Below are positions 40,580 through 50,667 of a DNA stretch of 64,000 bases, in pieces. Both the position numbers and the translations under genes were made by a program. The number at the start of each line of letters is the position of its first letter. Within the stretch, counting starts at the first letter, position 1. Origin of the DNA: Paenibacillus sp. 1_12. Its GTDB lineage: Bacteria; Bacillota; Bacilli; Paenibacillales; NBRC-103111. The DNA lies in NCBI RefSeq assembly GCF_900114475.1, contig NZ_FOTE01000003.1, positions 248,001 to 312,000 on the forward strand, in the 5' to 3' direction. The notes below the pieces were generated by a model. It was not told the origin of the DNA and searched no databases. It was given only the letters and a program-made list of their open reading frames with translations.

Positions 40580-41446
40580 ATGGATACAATTACACATACA
40601 TTATTCGGATTGACGCTGTATGCAGCGATGAATAAAGCAGCCTATAGCCGCAATGAAAAAAGAGCACTGTTCATAACGGCAGTCGGCGGTTCGCAAATCC
40701 CGGATATCGATGTGATCTCTGCCTGGTGGGATACGGCTGGACGTTACCAAATGTGGCATCGGGGTCTGACGCATTCCGTATTTCTGATTCCGGTATGGGC
40801 AGCTCTGTTGGCGCTGTTGAATAAGCTGTTCTTTAAAACGGGGATCTGGCGTTTTTTTGGACTAGGTCTGCTGGCCGTATGGATTCATGATACTAGTGAT
40901 CTGTTCAATGCATGGGGGACAGGTTATTTGGAGCCGTTTTCTTCAAAAAGGATAACTTTTGGAACCGTGCCTATCGTGGATTTGACACTATGGGTTATCA
41001 TGCTGGGTGGTCTGCTGTTCGTGAAGCTGCGCAAGCCGGAGAAGCCTTATCGTGTATATCGGCTTGTTGGTTTGCTGCTGGTCTGCCATTTTATCATCCA
41101 ATCGGCGCAAGGTTATGTACTATATCAGCAGCATGGCAGTCGCTATGATCAGTTCGCTCTCTCGGCTGGCTTTGTACCGGGACAGTTTCAAATCATCGGT
41201 AAAAAGGGTGACCAGATTGAAATAAGCGAGGCTACCGTATTTACCCAGCCAAAGCTGCAAGTTGCCTTGCAATCCAGTGAGAGTGCCAATCTCGATCGCT
41301 TGTTCGCCGGCAATCCAAAAGCTAGAACCTTGTATGAATGGTCACCATTCGTTGTGACTGTGGACGATGAGCAGCGACTTGGCATTTATGATCCGCGTTT
41401 TTACCGCAATGGGCAATCATTCCTATTCGAATTTATTTTAAAGTAA
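40580..41446 (+). CDS. YdjM/LexA-regulated-type membrane-bound metal-dependent hydrolase
   Basis: 288 residues from ATG 40580 (GAGGAG is rather far, ~14 bp; TTG 40568 is an alternative). MDTITHTLFGLTLYAAM at the start, PDIDVI and WHRGLTHSVFLIPVWAALL (~53-75) are the conserved metal-binding features of PF04307 (H, D, HRGxTHS). Four or more membrane segments, then an external ~90-residue domain. Role in membrane or DNA-damage physiology is poorly known. Confidence 0.82.
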   Translation: MDTITHTLFGLTLYAAMNKAAYSRNEKRALFITAVGGSQIPDIDVISAWWDTAGRYQMWHRGLTHSVFLIPVWAALLALLNKLFFKTGIWRFFGLGLLAVWIHDTSDLFNAWGTGYLEPFSSKRITFGTVPIVDLTLWVIMLGGLLFVKLRKPEKPYRVYRLVGLLLVCHFIIQSAQGYVLYQQHGSRYDQFALSAGFVPGQFQIIGKKGDQIEISEATVFTQPKLQVALQSSESANLDRLFAGNPKARTLYEWSPFVVTVDDEQRLGIYDPRFYRNGQSFLFEFILK

Positions 41447-41492
41447 ACAAAGACCGACCTCATCCAAATTCGGAGAGGGTCGGTCTTTGTTT
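41445..41492. terminator. Strong bidirectional terminator
   Basis: AAACAAAGACCGACC (41445-41459) pairs with GGTCGGTCTTTGTTT (41478-41492): 15-bp stem with A- and T-rich ends, between convergent genes. Confidence 0.92.
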
Positions 41493-41528
41493 GATTCATG
41501 TTTGTAGTCAAGCAGACAATCTGTCTGC

Positions 41529-42620
41529 TTATGCATACTGGTTATGGTTGATTTTGTTTTTCGCCAGCTTTAAGTATCCGTTGACGTTCAACAGCTCGCT
41601 TTCATCCACAAAACGCAATTTAATGGGACCAGCGGCTTCAACAATATAAGAACGAAGTGCCGCAGCGCCACCACCGATGACATAAAAGCATTGTATATCA
41701 GGATGCTTTTTCCAACGCTTCTTGATCAGGTCCACGATTTTGTTGGCTGCCCGGCTGAAGTACAGATCGACTACCTGCTTCATACTGGATTGCCCTTCGC
41801 CGATGCGCCGAATCGTGAAATCATTTTTCTTGATCCGTTGGACCAGCTTGGCACGGCTTGGAAACCGGTATCCGTATTGATCCTCCACATCGCGAATAAT
41901 GCTGTCCAAATAGGTAGCCATTCCGATCTGCTCCCCAGTGCTGAATTGATTATCGATGCTCATTTTATTGATGACAGGAAAGTCGGTAGTCAAGGCGCCA
42001 ATCTCGCAAATTCCGATGCAGCCCTGATGCAGCTCTTCATCCCTTACTTGCAGGTTGTCATGAGTGGCCATGTGGAATAGCGCCGCTGCACCTTCAATTG
42101 AAATGATCGCGCGTCGGATCGACACTTTGACTTTTCGATTTCGCAAGGTAGGCGTAGTCAGGAAGGTGACTTCATGCTCACCGACTAGCCGGTCCTCGAA
42201 CATTTTATTGTAATAGGAATAGCTGCGTACAGGAAGACCTGTTCCCAGTGTATATTCGACTTCCTCAATGTTGCCGTAGCCATTGGCTGTCGCGGATTGA
42301 CTGACAAGGCCTGCATAGGCTAGAGCCGTTAATGCTACGACTAAGGACTGGTCAGAAACAGCTTTATTGTCCGTCTCCTCAAGTTCCATGCTGTCCTCAT
42401 TCTCCATAGCGAGTAAGCCTACAAAATAACGCTGATTGTTCTTGGACAGCCGCGGACTGTGAACTACCACATCAAGCGCCTTGAGTGGAGAGTCCTCCTC
42501 CTGAAAGATATGCCTTTCATAGCCCGGAGCCACAATATTTTGAATCATTAATGGCTCGCGTACTCCGTCTAATACTACTTTAATACTATCATTGCCGATA
42601 TCAATACCAGCCAGCTTCAT
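41529..42620 (-). CDS. ParM/Alp-like actin-family ATPase
   Basis: 363 residues from ATG 42620 (GGAGGG ~11 bp upstream; the TTG at 42638 overlaps that site). The actin-fold phosphate-1 loop is KLAGIDIGNDSIKVVL (res 2-17); the second phosphate loop is GICEIGALTTDF (~203-214) and the adenosine loop FYVIGGGAAALR (~318-329). Close in layout to plasmid ParM/StbA and Alp proteins but here in a chromosomal-looking context without a ParR gene next to it. A small hairpin (AGCAGACA/TGTCTGCT) covers its stop. Divergent from an M23 peptidase-bactofilin pair, so a cytoskeletal or cell-wall link is possible. Confidence 0.85.
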   Translation of the reverse strand: MKLAGIDIGNDSIKVVLDGVREPLMIQNIVAPGYERHIFQEEDSPLKALDVVVHSPRLSKNNQRYFVGLLAMENEDSMELEETDNKAVSDQSLVVALTALAYAGLVSQSATANGYGNIEEVEYTLGTGLPVRSYSYYNKMFEDRLVGEHEVTFLTTPTLRNRKVKVSIRRAIISIEGAAALFHMATHDNLQVRDEELHQGCIGICEIGALTTDFPVINKMSIDNQFSTGEQIGMATYLDSIIRDVEDQYGYRFPSRAKLVQRIKKNDFTIRRIGEGQSSMKQVVDLYFSRAANKIVDLIKKRWKKHPDIQCFYVIGGGAAALRSYIVEAAGPIKLRFVDESELLNVNGYLKLAKNKINHNQYA

Positions 42621-42835
42621 TATACAAATTCCCTCCAATCATTTCCTAACAAATTACTTTAGTACTAGAATTCGATTTGCTTCTACAAAATCCCTTCGTA
42701 CTTTAGAACCATTTTCCAGGGAAGCCCGTAAATAGGCAGGGTTATGAAGCAGATTTGACGAATAAGAACGTAGATTTAGCGAATTTTGTTGGTAAATATT
42801 ACTTGATGAGCGCGTATCTTGCCGAAGGAGCCAAT

Positions 42836-43798
42836 ATGAAATTGGGATGGGGTAGTAAAAAATTTACATTAGTCATTATTCCAGATGCTAACCGTTCGGT
42901 TCGCCAGTTTGAGATGCTGCATTCGATACCTTACCTAGCAGTGGCAGCTGTATGCATCCTGATGCTCATGACTTTAGCACTGCTTTTTTTTCAGGGTCGA
43001 ACAGCAGTCATTGCAGATCAGCTGAAGGTAAGGATGGATAGTCAGGAATTGGTGTATAACCATACGGTGGAGGATAAGAATGAAACGATTGAGCAGCTTC
43101 AGAATGAAGTGATCAAGCTCTCTCAGCAAACAACGGATATGAAAGCAAGAATTGACGATATTCGCAAAATGGAGGACGAAGTACGTTCGATCACAGGCTC
43201 CGCCAAAATAGCAGCAGCGGCTGAAGGCACTAATGGTGTTGACAGCGCTATGGGGGGAATCAGCCTTCCGGCTACGAATAACGAAGTGAAAGATCTGCTC
43301 AGTCAAACCAAAACACAATTAGGCGATATGAATCAAGAATTGGCTGCCCTGCAGCAAAGTATTACGGATACGAAGTACAAGGCATTGGCCATTAAGGAGC
43401 AGCTTCGTGTTACGCCTAACATTTGGCCTGTAGACAGCCGGAGGATCACATCAAACTTTGGCTTGCGTCAAGACCCCTTTACACGTCGTCCGAGCTTTCA
43501 CAGCGGCTATGATATTGCCGCGCCTGCCAATTCGGAGGTTTCGGTCACAGCAGATGGTACTGTGCGTACCACTGGAAGTGATTCTGAGAGAGGCAATTAT
43601 ATTGTGGTTGACCACACCAATGGCCTGCAAACGATGTATATGCATCTTAACAAAATCCTTGTGCAAAAGAAGGATTCGGTTCAAAAAGGACAGCTGATTG
43701 GACTTGTCGGATCAACAGGCAGAAGCACAGGCTACCATTTGCATTATGAAGTTTTGCAGAATGGTGTCAGTATCGACCCACTGCCTTATTTAAAATAA
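42836..43798 (+). CDS. M23 zinc metallopeptidase with coiled coil
   Basis: 320 residues from ATG 42836 (AAGGAG 6 bp upstream; the frame is open further left without a site). Short cytosolic start, one membrane segment (~31-55), a coiled coil (~60-115; NETIEQLQNEVIKLSQQTTD), then LytM/M23 domain: H222 and D226 in FHSGYDIAAP, and H301-L-H303 in YHLHYEV complete the zinc site. The enzyme cleaves peptide cross-links of peptidoglycan or scaffolds other hydrolases. Followed 20 bp later by a bactofilin gene; this pair is widespread in bacteria that shape their wall with bactofilin. Confidence 0.92.
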   Translation: MKLGWGSKKFTLVIIPDANRSVRQFEMLHSIPYLAVAAVCILMLMTLALLFFQGRTAVIADQLKVRMDSQELVYNHTVEDKNETIEQLQNEVIKLSQQTTDMKARIDDIRKMEDEVRSITGSAKIAAAAEGTNGVDSAMGGISLPATNNEVKDLLSQTKTQLGDMNQELAALQQSITDTKYKALAIKEQLRVTPNIWPVDSRRITSNFGLRQDPFTRRPSFHSGYDIAAPANSEVSVTADGTVRTTGSDSERGNYIVVDHTNGLQTMYMHLNKILVQKKDSVQKGQLIGLVGSTGRSTGYHLHYEVLQNGVSIDPLPYLK

Positions 43799-43818
43799 AC
43801 CAGCTTGAAAGGGGAACG

Positions 43819-44256
43819 ATGATGTTTAAAGGTAAGAAGCACGCGCTCGGTTTATATGCGACCGATACGTTAATCGGTGAGAGCACCTTGTTTGAAGGCA
43901 GAATCAAGTCGGAGGCAAGCATCCGCATTGAAGGGCAGGTTACTGGGGATGTAGATTGCGCAGGAGATGTAACCATTGGAGAGAAGGGCATTGTTAAGTC
44001 CAACGTCATTGCGCGAAATGTCATTTTGGCCGGAACGGTCAATGGAAATGTTTTGTGCAAAGGCAAGCTTACTATCCATTCCACTGGCAAGCTGTACGGA
44101 AACACAACAGCTCAATCACTTGTTATTGCGGAAGGTGGCCTGTTTCAAGGAATGAGCAAAATGGAGAACGCCGATTCCAGCTCCTTTGAGCAGTCGACTT
44201 TATCCAAAATGCCGGATTCGGCCCAAGCAGCACCTTCAGCTATCACTTGGCAATAG
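43819..44256 (+). CDS. Bactofilin (BacM/CcmA family cytoskeletal protein)
   Basis: 145 residues, GAAAGGGGA ribosome-binding site. The beta-helical core (~14-105) has repeated G-x-V/I-x-G/C steps: DTLIGESTLFEGRIKSEASI, RIEGQVTGDVDCAGDVTIGE, NGNVLCKGKLTIHSTGKLYG. The C-terminal ~35 residues are Ser/Ala-rich and disordered. Bactofilins polymerise without nucleotide and position wall enzymes at the membrane; the adjacent M23 peptidase is the likely partner. Confidence 0.94.
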   Translation: MMFKGKKHALGLYATDTLIGESTLFEGRIKSEASIRIEGQVTGDVDCAGDVTIGEKGIVKSNVIARNVILAGTVNGNVLCKGKLTIHSTGKLYGNTTAQSLVIAEGGLFQGMSKMENADSSSFEQSTLSKMPDSAQAAPSAITWQ

Positions 44257-44270
44257 TTTACATAAAGATA

Positions 44271-44313
44271 AGACATGCGTACAGTGGGTGAACCTGTATG
44301 CATGTCTTTTTTT
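44271..44313 (+). terminator. Rho-independent terminator
   Basis: AGACATGCGTACAG (44271-44284) with CTGTATGCATGTCT (44294-44307), followed by a T-run to 44313; the stem has one mismatch. Confidence 0.9.
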
Positions 44314-44421
44314 GTAAAAAGTCGCGTGATGCCTTAGATTGAAGTATAATAAAAGCTAATAGCGAAGTGGAACAGAGGCATTCAAATAGGTTTGTCTCAA
44401 TCTATAACAAGGGGAGATACG

Positions 44422-46797
44422 ATGCTCGGTAAGTTTCAAATCAACAGGCGCAGTGTGCTCCTTACTTGGCTTCTATCTTATCTGGCCGTTTTACTACTGC
44501 CGGTCTTTATGAGTATAATCGTATACACGCAGTCAAGTAAAACATTGGAAAATGAAATCAACCAGGCCAATCAATCGCTGCTTAAGCAGGTTCGCGAAGT
44601 GATGGATAATCAATTCGAAGCGATGGAGCGGCTGAATTTTGAATTAACCTGGAATGTAAGACTTCAACAGTTTCTATACTCAGGCAAGTATCAAATCTAC
44701 CCGAATGAATTTTTGTACGACTTGCATCAAATCACACAAGATTTGTTGATGTACAGAACCTCCTACTCCCTCATTGATCTGTTTTATATTTATATAGCAA
44801 ATAGTAATCAGGTTCTTATGCCTGATGTATATAGAGATGCTCCTTTTGCCTACAGCTTGATTCATAAGAATGGTATCTATAGCTACGAGCAATGGAGTCA
44901 AATTGTGAACCAAAAGGAGTTTAAAGGCTTCATTCCGATGTCTCGCATCGATGATAGCGGCAAATATCGGGAAACAGTAGCTTATATCAGCACGTATCGC
45001 AAGGAAATGGATAAGCCTGGAGCTACAAATGTGATCATGATTGACCAATCCCGTATTCTTCGTGCTATTGAAAACATAGAGCTTTTTAATAAGGGGCACG
45101 TAATAATCTTAAATGAGGCCAACCAGGTATTGGTAACCAGCTCCAAGGAAAGTCAAAATTTGTTGAAGGATTTTCCTTTTGAGAAGGGAATGTCCGGATC
45201 GAATCTATTTTTATGGGAAAAGGCAGGCCAAAATTACGAGGTCACCTACATCAAATCAGACCGTTCCAAGCTTAAATATTTATCGATCATCCCGAGCCGA
45301 TTGTTTTGGGAAAAAGCCGAGCAGGTACGGAACCTGACCTATATGAGCATTTGTATCAGCTTGCTTGGGGGAATTATTTTAACCTACGTGTTTTTACGCA
45401 AAAATTACAATCCGGTTAGGCGGCTTGTTGCCACTTTATCTGGAAAAACCGAGATGGCTGGCGGTCAAGGTTATAATGAGTTTCGTTTTATTGAGCAAGC
45501 CGTTGACCATACGTTGGTAGAAATGGCCAAAATTATGTCTGAACGAAAAAAACAATATCATATTTTGCGATCCAATTTCGTAGGACGGATGCTAAAAGGA
45601 AAGCTCAATGAACAAATCCCTGTCGATGAATCCTTGGCAACCTTTAATATGCGGTTTACTACAGATGATTTCGCCGTTATTGTGCTCTATATACAGGAAA
45701 GCGCTACTTTCCATGAACGCATTCAGGAAATCGGTTCAACGGACCCACAGCTGCTGATGCAATTTATTATTACCAATGTGATGGAGGAACTAGCAGCACA
45801 GAACCATCAAGGTTATGTGACCGAAATGGAAGATACACTTGTCTGCCTCATTAATTTCTCTGCCACAGATCCAGAGCTAAGAATGGAAGAATTGATTCGT
45901 ATCTCCAAGGATGCCCAATCTTTCATCTTGTCCAAGTATCATATTAGTTTGACCCTTTCGATAAGTGGTATTCATAGTGGGATTAACGGAATTTCTCAAG
46001 CCTATTTGGAAGCGCTTGATGCTATGGAGTATAAGCTGGTTATGGGCAGTAAGGAAATCCTATCCTATGAAGATATTCATCAAAGTGCAGTGACCGAAGA
46101 TACGGATACCGTATATTACTACCCGCTTCAAGTGGAGCTGCAGCTCATTAATTACGTCAAAATCGGGGATTTCGCAATGGCTCGACAAACACTCGATGAT
46201 ATCATTGAGCGCAATTTTAAGCGTTCGTTTATGTCTGTGTCCCTTGGCCGATGCTTGATGCTAAATTTGGTCAGCACGATGATCAAAACGATCAGTGAGC
46301 TCGGATATATCGAGGACAGCTTGTTAATACGCAATCCAAGACGTATCGAAAAAAGGATTGAGCAGCTTGCGACCTGTGAAACGATTCAGGAAATGCAGGT
46401 TCAAATGACGGAATTTTTGGAAAAGGTGTGTGAGTATACCTCCAACAAGCGTCAGCAAAATATTCAACAATCCAAACAGCGGGTCATGGATGAACGGATT
46501 CAGCAAATCGTTAATTACATTAATGAAAGCTACATGGACCCGAATCTCAATATTTCCATGATCGGCAGCCATTTTGACATGAAGCCAGCTTATTTATCCA
46601 AATTGTTCAAGGACCATACCAATGAAGGGTTATTAGATTCAATTAACAAAACCAGGGTAGCCCGTGCCAAGGCTATATTAGATGAAAGCAGTAAGAATAT
46701 AAGCGATGTAGCAGTCTGTGTAGGCTTTAATGATGTTAATGCTTTTATTCGGACCTTTAAAAAATATGAAGGGATAACTCCCGGAAAATATAAGTAA
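44422..46797 (+). CDS. Membrane sensor of the AraC family (YesS-like)
   Basis: 791 residues from ATG 44422 (AAGGGGAGA upstream). TM1 at ~12-35, an extracytoplasmic sensing domain (~36-300), TM2 at ~304-325, a linker (~330-680), then a C-terminal AraC DNA-binding pair of HTHs (~690-791: LNISMIGSHFDMKPAYLSKL, ISDVAVCVGFNDVNAFIRTF, and the end YEGITPGKYK). This architecture is common in Paenibacillus beside CUT1 sugar importers, where it senses a sugar or its binding protein and activates the transporter. The LplABC-like operon starts 240 bp downstream. Confidence 0.93.
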   Translation: MLGKFQINRRSVLLTWLLSYLAVLLLPVFMSIIVYTQSSKTLENEINQANQSLLKQVREVMDNQFEAMERLNFELTWNVRLQQFLYSGKYQIYPNEFLYDLHQITQDLLMYRTSYSLIDLFYIYIANSNQVLMPDVYRDAPFAYSLIHKNGIYSYEQWSQIVNQKEFKGFIPMSRIDDSGKYRETVAYISTYRKEMDKPGATNVIMIDQSRILRAIENIELFNKGHVIILNEANQVLVTSSKESQNLLKDFPFEKGMSGSNLFLWEKAGQNYEVTYIKSDRSKLKYLSIIPSRLFWEKAEQVRNLTYMSICISLLGGIILTYVFLRKNYNPVRRLVATLSGKTEMAGGQGYNEFRFIEQAVDHTLVEMAKIMSERKKQYHILRSNFVGRMLKGKLNEQIPVDESLATFNMRFTTDDFAVIVLYIQESATFHERIQEIGSTDPQLLMQFIITNVMEELAAQNHQGYVTEMEDTLVCLINFSATDPELRMEELIRISKDAQSFILSKYHISLTLSISGIHSGINGISQAYLEALDAMEYKLVMGSKEILSYEDIHQSAVTEDTDTVYYYPLQVELQLINYVKIGDFAMARQTLDDIIERNFKRSFMSVSLGRCLMLNLVSTMIKTISELGYIEDSLLIRNPRRIEKRIEQLATCETIQEMQVQMTEFLEKVCEYTSNKRQQNIQQSKQRVMDERIQQIVNYINESYMDPNLNISMIGSHFDMKPAYLSKLFKDHTNEGLLDSINKTRVARAKAILDESSKNISDVAVCVGFNDVNAFIRTFKKYEGITPGKYK

Positions 46798-46813
46798 ATG
46801 AAGGAGGAATAGG

Positions 46814-46834
46814 CCGCTGCGAAGCGGTTTTTTC
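46814..46834 (+). terminator. Short terminator after the AraC sensor gene
   Basis: CCGCT, GCGA loop, AGCGG followed by six T. The remainder of 46835-47037 is the AT-rich promoter region of the transporter operon; TATAAT occurs at 46946-46951 but no good -35 is seen, consistent with an activator-dependent promoter. Confidence 0.8.
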
Positions 46835-47037
46835 AATAGTATTGATCATTTTGTATATCCATTTGTACTTTTTGTTGATTCATAATCGTGTTTTTGCCGA
46901 TAAAATTGGCACAATTTACGATATCATTTTATGTAAGCGTAATCATATAATACGGGTATGGGAAACAGGCACTTTCAAATCTCATATAGAAGTTTCATTA
47001 TTCGGTTCAGCCGAAATATTAGGGAGGTCTTCATACT

Positions 47038-48699
47038 ATGAAGAGCAAAAAGAAAATCGTCTCCACTCTAGTAGTTACAGCCATGATGAGCACTGCGGCA
47101 ATCGCTTGTTCTACACCTGCAGCCACACCCGCACCTGCACCTGCTGACACGAAAACACCTGCTGCTACAACTCCTGCACCCGCACCAGCTGCTGCCGCAA
47201 CTACGTATCCGATGAAGACGGACAAAACACTTACTTATTGGATGGAGATGACAGGTAACCTCGTCGGCGTGAAAGCGACTCACCAAGAGACCCCATTTTT
47301 CGCAGAATGGCAAAAGAAAACCGGCGTTCCTTTGAAATTCATTGCACCTCCGGTCAACCAAGCCAAAGAAGCTCTTAACGTAATGCTGGCTTCTGGAGAT
47401 TTGCCTGACATGATTGAGTTCAACTTCTTTAAGGACTTCCCTGGCGGTCCAGAAAAAGCGATAAAAGACGGATACATTCTAAAGCTGAACGATATGATCG
47501 ATAAATTTGCGCCAAATCTGAAAAAATATTTAAAAGAGCATCCCGAAATTGATAAGATGGTCAAGACGGACAACGGCAGTTACTATTCGTTCCCATTCAT
47601 TCGCGGTGATGATTTGTTAATGGTATATCAGGGCCCCATTGTTCGTCAGGATTGGCTCGATGAGCTGGGAATTCCAATGCCGCAAACGATCGACGACTGG
47701 ACAGCGATGCTGAAGGCCTTTAAAGAAAAGAAAGGCGCAGCAGCTCCTTTCACTGCAAGCAGCAAGCCTCGCGTTTTTAATGAATTCAATAGTGGACATT
47801 TCATGGGTGCCTATGGGGTAACACGTGATTTCTATCTCGAAGGCGGTCAAATTAAGTTCGGTCCTGCAGAAAAAGGCTATAAAGATTGGCTAGGATTATT
47901 CCGTGGTTGGTACGAGCAAGGATTACTCGATAAGAACATCGCAACCGTTGATGCCAAGGCTTTTGATGCGAATATATCTTCAGGCGCTTCCGGTGCTACT
48001 GTAGCGAATGCAGGTGGCGGTATTGGTAAATGGCAGCCGCTGGTTGAAGCCACTAATCCTAAAGCGAAGCTCGTACCTGCACCACAGCCGGTATTGAAAA
48101 AAGGCGATACACCGAAATTCGGGCAAAGAGACCTGCCGTTCTCCATTAATGGAGGTATGGTAGCGATTTCAGCTACATCCAAAAATGCAGAGCTGGCAGT
48201 TAGGCTGCTGGACTATGGCTACAGTGAAGAAGGACATAACTACTTCAACTTTGGTCAAGAAGGCGTCAGCTACAAGATGGTGAATGGGGTTCCAACCTAT
48301 ACGGATCTCCTTATGAAGAACCCGGATAAATTGGCTCCAGCTCAGGCGCTTTCCTTGTATACTCGGGCAAACTACAGCGGCCCATTCGTACAAGACAAAA
48401 ATTATATTTTGCAATATCTGGCGCTTCCACAGCAAAAAGATGCTGTTGCTCTTTGGGCTAAAACCGATGTAGCTAAATATCAATTGCCACCGATTACACC
48501 GACGCCAGAAGAAAGCTCAGAAATGGCCAAAATCATGACGGATGTTAATACACTGGTAGATGAAATGACATTAAAAATTATCCTGGGTGCTGAGCCATTG
48601 GACACTTATGAGAAGTATGTTGAAAAACTGAAATCAGTAAAGCTTGACCGTGCTATCGAGATTCAAAAGGCAGCTCTGGATCGCTATAACAAACGCTAA
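47038..48699 (+). CDS. Extracellular sugar-binding lipoprotein (LplA-like, CUT1 ABC transporter)
   Basis: 553 residues, GGGAGG ribosome-binding site. Signal peptide with lipobox TAAIAC and acceptor Cys24, then a Pro/Ala/Thr linker (25-58). The long solute-binding fold resembles LplA/YtcQ proteins (~500+ aa, larger than usual CUT1 binders): KTLTYWMEMTGNL at the start, KEALNVMLASGDLPDMIEFN, LMVYQGPIVRQDWLDELGIP. Binds an oligosaccharide outside the membrane and delivers it to the two permeases that follow. No ATPase gene is adjacent; such importers usually share an MsmK-type ATPase. Confidence 0.92.
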   Translation: MKSKKKIVSTLVVTAMMSTAAIACSTPAATPAPAPADTKTPAATTPAPAPAAAATTYPMKTDKTLTYWMEMTGNLVGVKATHQETPFFAEWQKKTGVPLKFIAPPVNQAKEALNVMLASGDLPDMIEFNFFKDFPGGPEKAIKDGYILKLNDMIDKFAPNLKKYLKEHPEIDKMVKTDNGSYYSFPFIRGDDLLMVYQGPIVRQDWLDELGIPMPQTIDDWTAMLKAFKEKKGAAAPFTASSKPRVFNEFNSGHFMGAYGVTRDFYLEGGQIKFGPAEKGYKDWLGLFRGWYEQGLLDKNIATVDAKAFDANISSGASGATVANAGGGIGKWQPLVEATNPKAKLVPAPQPVLKKGDTPKFGQRDLPFSINGGMVAISATSKNAELAVRLLDYGYSEEGHNYFNFGQEGVSYKMVNGVPTYTDLLMKNPDKLAPAQALSLYTRANYSGPFVQDKNYILQYLALPQQKDAVALWAKTDVAKYQLPPITPTPEESSEMAKIMTDVNTLVDEMTLKIILGAEPLDTYEKYVEKLKSVKLDRAIEIQKAALDRYNKR

Positions 48700-48783
48700 A
48701 CGAATATGGGGAGGGCCGACGAGCCCTCCCATCCATTCACACTATGAGCTTGTGACAAATAGGTAAGGAAGGAGCGGTATGAG

Positions 48784-49746
48784 ATGGCTAAAACGATACA
48801 GCTTGAAAGTTCACAATCGGTGAGGAAGTCAAAACCTACCTTTATGAATCGGTTTATTCGCGATTTTGTGATGAACAAATACTTATATTTAATGATGGTT
48901 CCCGTCATTGCTTACTATGCCATTTTTCACTACACTCCTATGTATGGAGCTATAATCGCTTTTAAAGATTATACTCCGATGAAAGGTATTGTGGGCAGCC
49001 CTTGGGTTGGCTTGCAGCACTTTAACGATTTTTTTGGCAGTTATTATTTTTGGCGTATTTTAAAAAATACCGTTGTGATCAGCTTATATTCTTTGATATT
49101 TGAATTTCCGACTCCGATTATCCTTGCGGTTCTGATCAATGAGGTTCGCAATCAAATATTTAAACGAGTAGTACAATCGATTACTTATATGCCGTTTTTT
49201 ATTTCGTTGATCGTTGTCTGTGGTATGATTAGTGATTTTACAAACTCGGATGGAATCATAAACACACTCCTGATGTACTTTGGTTATGATGGAAAAGCCA
49301 TGCTGCAAAAGCCTGATTTATTCCGTAGTATCTATGTTCTTTCTGAAATTTGGCAAAAAATCGGCTGGGAGTCGATTATTTATATTGCAGCACTGATGGG
49401 TATCGATCAGGAGCAATATGAGGCAGCCCGTATGGATGGCGCAAGTCGTTGGAAGCAAATTTTCCATATTACACTGCCTGGTATTATGCCGACGATCACC
49501 ATTTTGTTTATCTTACGGATGGGGAATCTGCTGAATGTAGGCTTTGAGAAGATCATCCTGCTTTACAATCCCGTTACCTACGAAACAGCGGATGTAATTT
49601 CCTCCTTCGTATATCGTAAAGGTTTATTGGAATTCGGTTGGAGCTACAGTGCGGCTGTCGGTATATTTAATTCTGTGCTGAATTTAATGCTCTTGGTTAC
49701 AGCCAATTACGTTAGCCGCAAAGTAAATAATAGCAGCTTATGGTAA
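48784..49746 (+). CDS. Sugar ABC transporter permease (LplB-like)
   Basis: 320 residues, AAGGAAGGAG upstream. Six membrane segments; the EAA loop that docks the ATPase is YEAARMDGASRWKQIFHITL (~213-232). Near-identical layout to LplB/YtcP-partner permeases of Paenibacillus. Confidence 0.93.
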   Translation: MAKTIQLESSQSVRKSKPTFMNRFIRDFVMNKYLYLMMVPVIAYYAIFHYTPMYGAIIAFKDYTPMKGIVGSPWVGLQHFNDFFGSYYFWRILKNTVVISLYSLIFEFPTPIILAVLINEVRNQIFKRVVQSITYMPFFISLIVVCGMISDFTNSDGIINTLLMYFGYDGKAMLQKPDLFRSIYVLSEIWQKIGWESIIYIAALMGIDQEQYEAARMDGASRWKQIFHITLPGIMPTITILFILRMGNLLNVGFEKIILLYNPVTYETADVISSFVYRKGLLEFGWSYSAAVGIFNSVLNLMLLVTANYVSRKVNNSSLW

Positions 49747-49766
49747 AGTGAAGGAGGGAATACGTT

Positions 49767-50648
49767 ATGCCGAAGGATCAAGGCTTAATGGATAAAATAT
49801 TAGATATCGGGATTCATATTGGACTCGTCATCTTAGTGATATTTGCACTCTATCCGATGCTGTATGTAGCATTTGCATCGATCAGTGACGCGGGTCAGCT
49901 GATAGCTCATAAAGGATTGCTATATAGACCGCTGGGATTCAGCATCGAGTCCTACAAGAGTGTATTCAAGAACCCGGGTATTTTGATTGGATATCGCAAC
50001 ACCTTATTTATAGTAATTGTGGGCGTTACGATTAACCTGCTCATGACCTCTATGGGTGCTTATGTGCTCTCTCGTAAAAATGTGATGTGGAATCAAGCTT
50101 TTATCTTTATTATCGTGTTTACGATGTTTTTCAATGGCGGTTTGATTCCCATCTACCTGACAGTTAAAAATGTTGGATTAATCAACACACTTTGGGCTAC
50201 CATCATTCCTTTTGCGATTACTACATTTAACCTGATCATTATGCGTACAGCCTTCATGTCTGTACCGGATAGTTTGGAAGAATCAGCCAAAATGGATGGA
50301 GCGAATCATTTTACGATCTTGTTCAAAATCATTATTCCTTTGTCTATGCCGGTTATTGCGGTGATGGTACTGTACTATGCAGTGGAAAAGTGGAATGGTT
50401 GGTTCTATGCATCTATTTTCATAAAGGATCGTGAGCTGTTCCCGCTGCAGCTGACATTGCGTGAAATATTGTTGGCTAATCAGACTGACAGTATGTCGGC
50501 AGGTGCGAGTGCAGGCGACCAGTTCCAGATTGGGGAAACGATCAAGTATGCGACCATCATGGTAGCTACGATTCCGATTCTGTGCGTATATCCATTCGTA
50601 CAAAAATATTTTGTTAAAGGTGTTATGGTAGGCGCATTAAAAGGTTAA
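49767..50648 (+). CDS. Sugar ABC transporter permease (LplC/YtcP-like)
   Basis: 293 residues, AAGGAGGG upstream, 20 bp after the first permease. Six membrane segments; EAA loop EESAKMDGANHFTILFKIII (~171-190). C-terminus PFVQKYFVKGVMVGALKG is the conserved end of this permease subfamily. Confidence 0.94.
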   Translation: MPKDQGLMDKILDIGIHIGLVILVIFALYPMLYVAFASISDAGQLIAHKGLLYRPLGFSIESYKSVFKNPGILIGYRNTLFIVIVGVTINLLMTSMGAYVLSRKNVMWNQAFIFIIVFTMFFNGGLIPIYLTVKNVGLINTLWATIIPFAITTFNLIIMRTAFMSVPDSLEESAKMDGANHFTILFKIIIPLSMPVIAVMVLYYAVEKWNGWFYASIFIKDRELFPLQLTLREILLANQTDSMSAGASAGDQFQIGETIKYATIMVATIPILCVYPFVQKYFVKGVMVGALKG

Positions 50649-50667
50649 TGAATAAGATTCTGTCATG

